A stretch of 64,000 nt of DNA from Candolleomyces eurysporus (Eukaryota > Basidiomycota > Agaricomycetes > Agaricales > Psathyrellaceae): contig JANBPK010000710.1 of NCBI GenBank assembly GCA_027579435.1, positions 1 through 64,000 of the forward strand. Direction: 5' to 3'. Positions 48,520 to 59,900 of the stretch are shown one piece after another (the first letter of the stretch is position 1; each line of letters begins with the position of its first letter). A program made the translations under genes and the position numbers. The notes under the pieces were generated by a model, which saw nothing but the letters and a program-made list of their open reading frames with translations, did not search any database and was not told the origin of the DNA.

Positions 48520-48815
48520 GAACACCGATAAAGGCTGAGGGGCGAGACGAAACAAACAGAATTGGCGCCCGAGGTTGGGTGGTCACGCCTGTGGCTGTGC
48601 GATCGCGTTTGATGCCCGCTTCCGAGTCCGGCCCTGGCGTTTACCGTTTATCGCAAACCACCACCATCTCCACCCCCATCGATTCATCCGGATTCAAGCC
48701 CTCTCAAGAAAGGCGTCGTATATATTAGCAAGAATAACTTGGGTAGATAGTCAAGAAAGTATGTGCCTTTTGAATGGCCTATTGCCCAGAGTCTGAACCC
48801 GTACTCTGAGCAGCG

Positions 48816-51800
48816 ATGGCGCCTGCCAGTGTGATCCCAGAGTTCACTCACGACACGGGTATTATCATGTCAGTTCGCAACGCCATGCTCGTCGGAGCCA
48901 ATTCTTAACATATCCTCAGTGTCTTGGCAGCAAGACCTCAACTTAAGCATACCGTGCGCTGTCGCTGTTGAATTCGTCGAGCGCCTATCTGATGCCCATA
49001 CAGTTTTGCACGTCGCTGACGAAGAAAGGATTCAGCTCAACCACCGAACCCTCAGATGCCAACAATATCCAGTACTCCGAACCATATTATCTTGAAGAAC
49101 CTGTTGAATACACTGAAATTGCGACGGAAGGTGGAAAACCGGTTCAACGTCGTATTGCCTGCGTTCAGCTACTTTCTTTGACTGAGTTTTCGAACTCGAA
49201 CCCTTCGGTTAATGTAGACATCTTCGCCGACTTGTGTGCTCTTCTGGCTACACTGTGTGTCTCAATTTTTTCCACCTTGTTTTAGTTGCTGACGCGCGAA
49301 CAGGAGCATGCGCTCCCAACCGATCCTCGGCTTCCTGTACCTCGGCGAGTCGAAAACTCCTCGCATTGGAGGGGCCGCTGGGAAACTGATTGAGCAGCTG
49401 GCCAAGTACATCATCGGCTATGGTCGCTCGCAATTCGCGTTCGTCTCTGTGTCTTGGCTTGATCGGGGGGTCAAGGACACTGTCCTAGTCAATAATGAGA
49501 CTAAGATACGCTCTTGGCTTGATCAACTCTTTCGCGAGGCAGAATCTTCACCCGAGGCTGAGTCCTCGCAGCATCAGAACTTGCAAATGCTAAGGCTCAC
49601 TCGTAACTCTGGATCCGCGGCAAACATAGTTCTGACTTTCTTGAGCGACTCTGCTTCCATCTCCTCAAAGCCTTTGCTGCAAGTCCAATTGCCCGATAAG
49701 GCACAGCTATCGGACACGTCGATTGGGTCCGAGTTTAACAGTAAACTGGGGAATGTCTTGCGCGATTTATGTGATGATCTGGAGGAAGATGACGAAGGCG
49801 AAGATCTGCTTCCTGAGCATCTGGACACTGTCTTTCAACACCATTCCGGCTTTCTTGAGCTCCATTCATACGATAAGGTTGGGAAAAGCCTAGAGTGGAA
49901 TGCAGTAAAAACTGCTGTAGCAAACATTGTCAAGAATGCTTCCTTTATCCTGTGAGCAGTGAAATATCGCTTGCTTATCCTGCTCTACTCATTTGCTGTG
50001 ACAGACTATTGGATCGAGATTCCACTCTTATATCCAAGGTGTGGCCGTTTTCTATGATAGTCCTTGAAAGATGCTGATATTCTACCAGCCATGGAAGCCT
50101 CAAACCTACTTCCCTCTTATTCCAGCTGGAAATAGCACCACATACTTTATATTGGTGCCTACTTTTCTGAGTGCAGCTGGTGATGCTTTGGTCTTTGCTC
50201 AGGTGTATAGATGCCTTGCATTCATGTGAGCTTCTCCATTATCTCTAGGCAATGATATATCTAAATTAGTTCCAGAAACACCTTTAATCTCAAGCTGCTT
50301 GGAATTACTTACTGCTGGCCTGATAGCTCCTCCCGTGTCAAGGCTGAGATTCATTGCAATCTCAGGCTACTCTCCAAAATTTGTGGGACTAGTTGCCTCA
50401 GCTACTTGGTCCTGCTTAAAGCTGCTTGGCAATCAGAGGAACAAAATACTGGTGTTTTGCATAAGCTTGTTCAGGGGTCTCACTTTTTAGCAAAAAAAAG
50501 GCAAACCCCTCAAGCTTTGAAGGCTGCTATCACCAGTGTACTATTGGAACAAGATCAGGCTGACTTTGATCTAAAGTCTCAGCTTACTCTATCTCAAGAG
50601 ATTATAGCCAATAATTCAATCTCTGGAACATCTGCTGGGCTAGAGATCTTGCAGTCTCTCACTGCAGAGCTTTCTGAGAGGGAAGATGACCTCAAAGTTT
50701 ATGACCTCCCAACTACATCCTTGAATCATATCTGGCACAGTCAAATCACCATGCTATTCTTGCAATGGGGTGTCATTCGCTTTTCTGGAAGTGCTAGCAT
50801 TTATCAAAATATTGAAGCAGAGCTTCAACAAGATGCAAATGTACAAAAGGCCATCACCCAAATGGAGGCTATTATCACTTTGCAGTCGCAGCATCATCCT
50901 GAAAAGGGGCACAAACTTGCTCAATTGGGGGGCCTATACAATGCACATTTTGTGGCTCATGGTAACACTCAAGATCTGACTCATACTATCAAGCGATATA
51001 ATGAGGCTGTTGCCCTTTTTGACCCAGATGACCCTCAGCGAGCTGAACATCTCTTGATCCTGGGTTCACACCTGGAGAAAAGGTGTCAACTTTCTGGTAA
51101 CAAGGATGATCTTGTTGAGGCCATTTACAGATGCCAAGAAGCAGTTGATGTGCTTGTCAAGAATCTTGGCCCTTCTCTTCCAAATGATCTTCAAAAAGCC
51201 TTTGCTTCTCATGCTCTGGGAGCTATACTCAAAAGAAAGTTTGAAAATGACATGGACAATGTTGGAGCTGGAGCTGATGTCAATGACATCAATAGAGCAA
51301 TCCTCCGCCTTCATGATGCTGAAGGCCTTGCACCTCATGGCCACCAAATTACCTCCATCATTTTCAGTGATCTTTGCCATTCCCATGTTCTCAAGAGCAA
51401 GTACTACTCTTACAAGAAGGATGAAAAGCAAGCTGTAAGCATGATTGAAACAGCTATGGATGAATACAACAAGACTTTGCCTGACCCTGGCTCAAATCAC
51501 CCTGCATATGCTATGATTCTAAATGCAAAATGCCAAGCATACTCCAAACATTATAAACTTGTCAAAGTCAAAAAACAAGCCTCAAAGTACACTGTGGATA
51601 TTCAGGAAGCTATCAGAGTTGGTGAGATGGCTGTAGAGCACAGTGATGGGACAAGCCAGGAATGCACATATTTGTTGAACTTGGGAAAGGCTTACTGGTA
51701 TCTGCATGAGAGCTCCTTTGACACATCTTCAACTGAGAGTACAGGAGACATACCTTCACCTCTGACAAGGGCTATGGAATGCTTCTGTCAATCAGCACAA

Positions 51801-53527
51801 TGTGAAACTGCAGACCATATGATCAGGTTCAAAAGTGCAAGAAATTGGGCTAAAGTTGAGACAGAGACAGCAGCTATTGCAAAGCTCAAGCCTTCAGAAT
51901 CTCTCAGAGCTCTGAAAGCCTATGAGTATTGTATTATTCTATTGGCTGAGATTGCTGGAGAAGAAATACCTCTTTATGAGCAGTACAGAAGGCTGGAGAA
52001 AATTCAAGAGATTGTCTACCAAGCCACTGCTGCAGCTATCAAATCTGGGAAGCTGGAAAAAGCCATTGAATTCTTTGAAGAAGGAAGGTCTGTCATCTGG
52101 AAGCACTACTTCAAGCATGACATTATTATGCATGCTTTGAAAGACAAACATCCTGACCTGGCTGAAGAGTACAGCAAGCATCAGACTCAGCTGAGATCGA
52201 ATGCTATAGATGAAGCTAACTCTACCCTCAAAATGCAAGCTGCTCTTGGTGAAGTTCCAAAATCCAAAGCCCCTGAATCCAGCTCCATTCTGGATAGCCT
52301 CAAGCGTGTGTGGAATAAAATCAAAACTGTTGCTGCTGAATTTTTCTCCTTTGGCTTGTACAAAAAACTTTCACTGCTGGACAAGGCTACCGAACATGGC
52401 TCCATTATCCTGATTAACTTGTGGGATAAGCAATGTGATGCTCTTATTCTCCAGAAGGGAAAGCCTATCACACATATAGAGCTACCTAAAATGACTTCTG
52501 TGATTGCTGCCAAGCTGCAGAAAAATCTCAAAGAAGTGATTGGAGGTCGGGGTATAAAATCTGCCCCAAAGGCTGTTCCAGGCAAAATGGACATGGAAAC
52601 CATCTTGAAAACTTTGTGGTCTACTGTAGCATATCCTGTTGTTCAGGGTCTGGAACAGGCAAGTTTTGTCATCCATCCCATTCTTGATATTATTAATTTA
52701 TTCCATAGATTTCTACTCCACACTTCAGCCATATATTTTGGTGTACATCAGGCTCACTTTCTTTCCTTCCCCTCCATGCAGCAGGAGATTATGCCCACAG
52801 CAAAATCCCTAGAGTGTCAAATTTCTTCTACTCCTCCTACATCCCCAACATATTTTCATTGCTCAAGAGCCCTACCAATGACTCTTCCAATCTACCAAGG
52901 CGTCAGCTTTTAGCTGTTGCTCAATCAGTGACACCTGGTCAAAACAATCTTCCTAAAACCCTTCTTGAGGTTGATCACCTTAAGAAGCACCCAGTAGCTG
53001 GCAAATACACTAAAGTGCTTATCAACAAGGAGGGAACCGTGGAAAAGGTCAAGGAAGAGCTTGCCAAATCTCAATGGGCTCACTTTGCTTGCCATGGAGT
53101 GCAAGATGATGTTGATGGGCTTAAGAGTGCTCTGATCCTGGATGGAGGGAAGAGGCTTACTCTCAAAGAGCTGGTTGAGAGAAAACTACCCCATGCAGAG
53201 TTTGCTTTCCTATCTGCTTGCCAATCAGCCAAGGGTGACATCACCCTCCCTGAAGAGCATATTCATCTTGCAGCTGGGATGTTGACTGCTGGATACCAAG
53301 GTGTGATTGCAACCATGTGGAGCATTGATGATGATGATGGGCTGTATGTTGCCAAAGAAGTGTACAACAGCCTTTTCAAAGAAAAGAACCAGGGATTCTT
53401 TGGAGGCCGCAAAGAACCTGACTTCAAGAAGGCTGTGGGGGCTCTGAATGAGGCTGTTGAAAAGCTGAGGAAGGAGGAAAGGGTTGATTATATGCGCTGG
53501 GTTCCTTTCGTTCACATTGGCTTGTAG
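48816..53527 (+). CDS. TPR-CHAT caspase-like protease candidate (1,452 aa)
   Basis: Exons 48816-48868, 48920-48953, 49004-49254, 49304-49951, 50005-50038, 50089-50225, 50276-52658 and 52709-53527 total 4,359 nt. Residues 1 to about 560 match no domain I recognise (WLDRGVKDTVLVNNETKIRS, LPLIPAGNS-type helices and strands). Residues about 580-1000 contain TPR-like helix pairs (HTIKRYNEAVALFDPDDPQR and DDLVEAIYRCQEAVDV). The CHAT domain occupies about 1100-1452: IFWCTSGSLSFLPLHAAGDY, then the dyad H1309 in HFACHG and C1351 in LSACQSAKGD, then GVIATMWSIDD. CHAT proteins are cysteine peptidases of the caspase/separase clan and are greatly expanded in mushrooms. Introns are 49-53 bp; the last (52659-52708) is GC-AG. 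From about 50 kb the gene is almost free of CpG. It diverges from the basic nuclear protein gene. Confidence 0.88.
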
Positions 53528-53620
53528 TATGCGTAATAATTCTTCAAATGTGTGTAATAGTACAATGTAGTATGGCTAAGAAAATCAATATCAACAGCTT
53601 ACTTCATAGCTTCCCGTATG
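50040..53620. other. CpG-depleted, AT-rich block inside the CHAT gene
   Basis: I counted 14 CpG dinucleotides between 50401 and 53520, where base composition alone would predict well over a hundred. By contrast, about 18 occur in only 240 bases at 49321-49560 of the same gene. CpG returns just after the stop codon, near 53620. TG and CA are abundant, the pattern expected from deamination of methylated CpG. Confidence 0.85.
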
Positions 53621-53639
53621 CAGCTTGCCTGTCTACCAC

Positions 53640-56181
53640 CGCCGCGCTAATCTTCCACCATCCATAATATCGTCGTCGAGATTTACGAAGTCCGCTTTCT
53701 TCCCGGGCTACAAGGTTCCGATGTCATCCTCTGAGAAAGATGCGTTAAGTCATGCCTTTTAGAGCCTGCGCACGAGTCCGGCTTCTCCGATGGGTACCTA
53801 AGGCATCATATATCCACCATCAATCGTAATCGAAACAAGAGCGATTCTAACCATCCACTCCTCTATGCGGTGACGTTCCTGAAGCGCTCGGGAGGTGAGA
53901 GACGGCGGCGTAGATCCTAGCAATGGATTAAAACCTTCGGCAGGGAAATCGGACCCGAGAGGAAGAACGTGGTTGACGCCCTGGTAAGAACCTGAGTGAG
54001 CGAGTGAGGTACCACATGTTGAGCAAGAGAAATTTTGCTGTAGAAGAGTCTGGTGGGCGTATGCACATCTGATTCTGTCATTTCCCTGCGATGTTCAAAT
54101 GTTCATCCACGAATTCAAAAGAGCTCCTGAGGTGAAGGAATGTGAAGCTCACCAGAGGCGTCTCCGCATACCACGTATCCGATGTTGTATGCATTTGCAA
54201 AAAGGAGAGAAGTGCTTAACTTGGGATTTGCCCCTAGCAAGGTATCTTACGCGTGGGCGGGCTAAACATTTGGGACCACTGGAAACCACGGTAAGTAAAC
54301 GGACGGTTCTGTCAACGGATCGGGGAGTGAAACTCACTCACCGTCCAGTCATCCTATCCTTTCCTCGAGATCTCCTTTCCCGAAAATCTGTGTGTGTTCA
54401 AATTCGAGGACGGTTAGTCCGAACGTCATACTTGAACTTGTCGCCATGACCATCTCAAGCGGAAGCGGGGTAACGAGAGTTGCTCTTCGAAGATGTCGAG
54501 CACGGTATTGTTCGCTCGGTCACCGATGCAGTGGACGTTCTGAGATGCTCGTCCATCAGATTGGTTGCCATTTTCCGCACCATAGCGTGTGTGCATGAAG
54601 AACTCACTCTTTGCTAGCCGTCTTCCCGAAACTTCGTCACGAGTACCTCAGGACGTGTCTGTATAATTCCTTTCGTGCTCATATTGCCCGAGTAAGGCTC
54701 GAGGAGGGTGGCACCTCAAGATCCCAAAGCGCCTGCCAAATACACAGATAGTCAGTAAATCAGTCTGAACCGAAGGAATGAACAAGCGAAACGCTGAAGT
54801 GTAGCCAACAGCAGCATACAACCAGAGGGATTGGTACACTTACCGTCGGTGAAAAGCTTGACTGCTCGGAGGCACAGCCCGCCGTGTTTTCCGTATTTGA
54901 AGAACTTAGGAAAAGAGGTAGTATCGTTAACCCAGTATTCTGAGGAGGGAGAGTGTCCCACGAGGTACATCCGGAGTGCGAGTTTGCCTGTGTCTGCGAT
55001 TCCATCGAAGGATACAAGAGAGTTCGGATTAGTCAAGAGAGTGAGAGAAAGAAAGGGTGGGCTCCGCGTACTTGCGATAACAGGCGATGAACTGCGGGTT
55101 CGTGTCAGCATCATGGATGAACATGAGCTTGTATTTGAGTGCGAGTCCGACAGTTTGGTCAAAGTACTCTTGCATTACGTTTCGGTACATTGAGGTGCAG
55201 GGATGAGGTTCATTTTGTCCATGAATATTCCTGCCAGAGTCGGTCGTCGCGTCAATTCGAAGGAGCAAAATGAGTTTGACTTACCTATCAGCTTTCTCAA
55301 ACCTCAATATTTTCCCCTCCCTTTGCCCCAATTTCGTCATCCCGTGAAGGTGGAAGCCACTTTGCGCTGGCTTGCATGGTTTCGGAGACGCGTGGGACCC
55401 ATTGAGGGGGTCCGTCGATTCGGTTGAGAGATACGGGCTACCCTTTGAGGATCGGCGACTCGTCGAGGTCTGCTTACAGGATCATATCCATTGTAAGCTT
55501 TATATAAGATAAAAAAGGAAGAGAGGAAAGACGAAGACGGACAACTGGATGCCAACGCTCACAGTAGTCAGGAATTCCGCGTCCTCGCCTCCATTCCACT
55601 TGGTCTACTCCCATGCCATCCCCTCAATCCATCTATCTTTGTCGTTCTGGACATCCGGGTGACCAATGGTATACGTCCCCAGCGCCTTGATAACGTCCTG
55701 CAGAGACTTGGTCTCGAATAGAGGTAGTTGGAGCCTGTACCCGTCTCGATGACATGGACATGGACATCCGTGAATCCTGGCCAGAGAGCTTCATCGGCTT
55801 CGAGATGGATGGCCGTGGAGGGTTGTACGGCTTCTAGTATATTTCTGGGAACATTCTGAATCGTGGTAGGCGCATAGGGGTTGTTGGTCAATGAATTTAG
55901 GAAAACGGGCGGCGATTTTGCGGAAGAGGGCCTGGGAGCGCGAACGGCGGTCCTGAACGGTTAATTGTTATACTCATCTACAGCCAGATGTGAGTTCGTA
56001 GCATTCAGGATCTCGAGGGCAGCTGGCACGTACCGAAAGACGCTATGGCGACAATCCTATCGCGTTGGATCGACAAGCACTCTGCGCGTGCAGGACACGC
56101 GACGGTATAGGTGCAAATGTTTGGACAACATACAATGTACGTTTTCCCTGTTCCTCCAGTTGTCGAACAAGCAAGAAACAT
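53640..56181 (-). pseudogene. full-length amidohydrolase (YtcJ-like, Amidohydro_3) pseudogene
   Basis: The family can be followed from end to end on the minus strand: ARAECLSIQRDRIVAIASF near 56.05 kb, DEALWPGFTDVHVHVIETG near 55.77, DKDRWIEGMAWE near 55.62, NRIDGPPQW near 55.42, KAVKLFTDG-type sequence near 54.85, LLEPYSGNMSTKGIIQTRPE near 54.67, NVHCIGDRANNTVLDIFEEQ near 54.53, TSDTWYAETPL near 54.17, LPLGSDFPAEGFNPLLG near 53.95 and PGKKADFVNLDDD near 53.69. In-frame stops sit at about 55605, 55438, 54716, 54614 and 53708. The second metal motif (normally RIDGHA-W) is RIDGPPQW. Such enzymes are zinc hydrolases of cyclic amides. All domains survive in order, so the inactivation seems fairly recent. 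Confidence 0.8.
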
Positions 56182-56965
56182 GGTAGAGCTCGTTGCTAGA
56201 GACAGGAGTAGAGATTGAGGAGAACGGTCGCAGCCAGTAGTTGGGCAGCACCCCCAGAGTATTCGGATTTGATAGGCTCGTGACTCGTGACGAGTCCTCT
56301 GGGGTCGTAGTTACTGTTGATCGCTGGTGGTAGAGGCTTGAGGCTTGACGCCTGTGATTGAGGCTCGCAACTCCTTATTCCCCAGCGTCTTCAACATTTA
56401 GCATCGAACTCTCCCATTCTCTCCCATCGGCTGTCTCAAGGGCTGAAGGCCCAGGGAGATCGCACCGGTGCCTTGAGGTCCATGGTCGTAAGTACCGACC
56501 GGGATTATGAAGGAATGTGACTGAACTCTATGTCAATTTAAAGGAAATCCGGCTCGCATGTATTGGCTACTATCACTCGTGACCGTCGTATCTGTTCAAT
56601 CAGGTGAAGGCGGTGTAATATCTCGATGTCCTTCACTCCGATTTGGCATGGCATTCAATGAGGTCAGGAAACGAGGCGAATATCAATCCATAGGCTTCTG
56701 GCATTGCCTATCCTTCTGTGCGGATTGGGCTTGCATCGAGATCCTAGATTCCAAAGCGCCCTTAACGAAGTGGAGGAAGGCGTAGACATGGCTTTGGAAT
56801 CTAGATCGTCAATGTGATTCTTGAAGTTGCCCCAGACTCATTCAGCGTCCCAAAAACCAGGCTCAACACTGGTTTGATAACAGTCTCCCAATTAAGAAGT
56901 ACTCAAACCCCTGACAAACACCATATACTCTTCCCCGCGCATGTCTACCTTGAAGCCCCAAAACC
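56182..56965. other. intergenic, no gene seen
   Basis: This region lies between the start of the amidohydrolase pseudogene and the G-domain gene, which diverge. A duplicated GACTCGTGACGAGTC-like inverted stretch is visible near 56278. No gene is supported. Confidence 0.45.
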
Positions 56966-59900
56966 ATGACAAGCACGCAAAATGAAGTTAGGCTCGTCGG
57001 GTGAGTCTGACTCTCTTCGGGCAACGGAACTCAGTCACGGAGGCGTCACAGCATTATGGGGGAAACTGGGGCGGGGAAGTCCTCGGTATACATTTCTGGC
57101 TTCTTAGTGCGATGCCCTATCGTAATAACGACGTTTCTCAGTTTATCAACTCCATCCTTGGTTACGAAGCCGCTGTGGTCAGCGATGGGGTGCTCTCGTG
57201 CACCAGAACCGTCGAGAGTTTTGACTACGAGCGCGAGGATGGACTGACAGTCACCCTTGTCGACACCCCTGGATTCAACGATTACGATGATATGGATATA
57301 GATTCCAAAACCGATGCAGAGATTCTACAGATGATCGCCGACTTTCTCAAATCCGAGTAAGCAAACTCTTAGACAGCAAAGGAACCATACTAAGCTGTGC
57401 TGAAGGTATGCTAAGGAGCGAAAGTTCACTGGCATTGTCTTTCTCCATTCTATTGCCAAACCCCCGGTGACGACGACGAGGAAGAATATGAAGATGTTCA
57501 AGCGACTATGCGGCGAGGGAGGGATTCGAAACGTCGTTGTCGCGACTACTTTCTGGGATCGAGTATCTCACAAACGGAGGGCTCTTCAAGACGCAGAGAC
57601 GGACGAGGAAGACCTAATGGAGTCCGAAGGCTACCTGAAAGAACTCAATGACGCGGGAGTGCCCTTCGTTCGCACAGGTCAATTCGACAGCTCAGCTCCC
57701 CAACCGCCAGGTGAGCAGTACCAGACCCCGCTTTCCATTGTGGAACGCTTGCTTGGTCTCGAACCCGTTTACCTTCAGTTCCAAAACCAGATGGCTGAGG
57801 GCAAAACCATCCGAGAGACCGACGCTGGCCTGGTCATAGAGGAACAGCTAGAGGTCGGGATGAAGGCATTAGAAGAAAGTGGGGACGGAATCCAGAAGAC
57901 CGCGGGATATCTGCAATCTGCCACCAATATTGGAGACTCAGAACGACAGCAGAAGAGCATCCTCCTTCAGTCTCGCATTGAAGAATGGGAAAGACAGAAG
58001 GCCAGACTATCGACTGAAAGGGAACTATGGGAATATGATCGTCAGCAGGTATGTCTAGGCCCAGTTTTCGTCGATCACTCCCTATGCTCACCTGCAATCA
58101 GACTTGGACCGACATCCATGTCAAATCCGCATTGCAAGAGCGAGAGGTCAAGCAGCTTAAGCAGGAAGCCAAAGCCAACATCCAAGAGCTGAACGAAGCT
58201 CGAAGGGAGCGTGAAGCTTCTTTGCAACGCGAACGCCAATACCACGATAAATGCATGGAACTTCAAGCGGAGATGATGAAGCTTTTGCGTGAGAGGCTCG
58301 CGTCCGACATTGCCCTGAAGGATAAGACAGTTGAATTGGAGAAAGCGGAGAAGGAGCTCCAAGAGACAAAAAGGGAGTTAGAAGGCTCCGAGACTGAAGT
58401 GGAAAGACTCCGTCGAGTTCTTAACGAACTGCGACAAGAGGTCGAAGATCCCGAGACCGCCCGTCGACCTTTTGTAGCCCGAATCGCCACCCCAACCACC
58501 CAGCCCCCATTTGTTCCCCAGCGCCCTTCCCACCACGATGACGAAGTAGCAGGATCTCCTCCCCCATACTGTTCCGGGCCCGGCCCCAGTTCAGAGCAAG
58601 TGGCGACGAAAGTCAAGCAGGGCGTAATTCATCTAGCGTATGACCTAGAGGCCAGGTCGCGATCACGCCCGTCACTTCTCCAGGAGAGTGTTAATCTCGA
58701 GCTCTTTATCCACGTTCCTGAGGATATCCAAAGAATGCCATTTTTTGAGCAATGGTCCCAAGAAGAAGAAGAAGAGTACATTCTGCGGGTCGTTCTCACT
58801 ATCCAATCTCAGGCCACCATCACCCTCACCTACCTCCACGACTGCGGTAAAATCGGCTTCGAACTTTTGGAGTCCGAAGAGAAAGGGTGGAAGATACGGC
58901 ATACCATTTCCCCGAAAGCTGACGACTTTCACCATGCTTTGCACCACCTCTGCCGATATTATTATCACCGGGATCGCGCTAGCCCGACTTTGGAGGATGA
59001 AATGCGTCGGGCTCTAATTTCCTCCCACTTTATGATCGACGCCTTTAGGTTACGAGTGGACGAAGATGGATCTCTTGTCCCCAGTGGTCCAAAATTGAAC
59101 GTCGAAGGAACAGGGATCGAATTAACGATTGGGCCCAATGATCAAGACGATCGATATGGCTTCAAGATCAGCAATTTCTCCCACCTCAACGTGCATCCTT
59201 ACCTGTTCTATTTTAGCGACTCAGACTTCAGCATAGGTATGAACTTCTTCCTCTACGTCACAGTGCACTCTCGCTGATCGAAACGACAATAGTGCCTATC
59301 CACCAAACTCCGATCAAGGGCTCGTCCAAGGATCTTGTAGTCCCTTCCCTTGTGGGACAGAGCTACTTGACATTTGGATACGGGTCGGAAGGGGCTGTCC
59401 CTCAAGCACTCTTTCTTTCCGACAATAAAACCCGGGAACAAGGCTTTCTTAGGCTGTACTTGTCGACAGAACACGTGGATCTTTCTTCCATGGAGCAAGT
59501 CGAAATCTCGAAGCAAATGGGAAGGGGCCGACAGTCGGCCGACCTAGGGAAATCCTCTAGTTCGCAGCCGGTGTTGGATTGCGTCACTATCCCAGTATTA
59601 CTCAGGAGAGGAGAAGGGCCGGCCAGCACAATGAAACACAATCCTCAGGATATGCAGACGCCGTTCAAACTGCGAACGATTGGCGAGGTCTCCAGCCGTA
59701 TCGAGCCGCAACAAACCCCAGTGACCCATCGTGTCGCCTGTTTTGCGGCTATCGACGCACTTGAACACCTCCAAACACACCGGAACGACATCATCCAAGC
59801 CATGGCTAATACCAAGACGCCAGTGGCTGCCCTAGCTGGGTTTAACGAAGACTTAATTGCAGAGGACACGGGAGTGTTCTTACAAGAGATACATATCATA

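Noticed and set aside
50040..53620. Horizontal transfer of the CHAT gene from a low-GC organism
   Set aside because: The gene has eight exons with host-like short introns, its 5' exons are CpG-rich, and the deficit is specific to CpG.
54099..54449. 116-codon plus-strand open frame
   Set aside because: Antisense to the amidohydrolase pseudogene; no domain.
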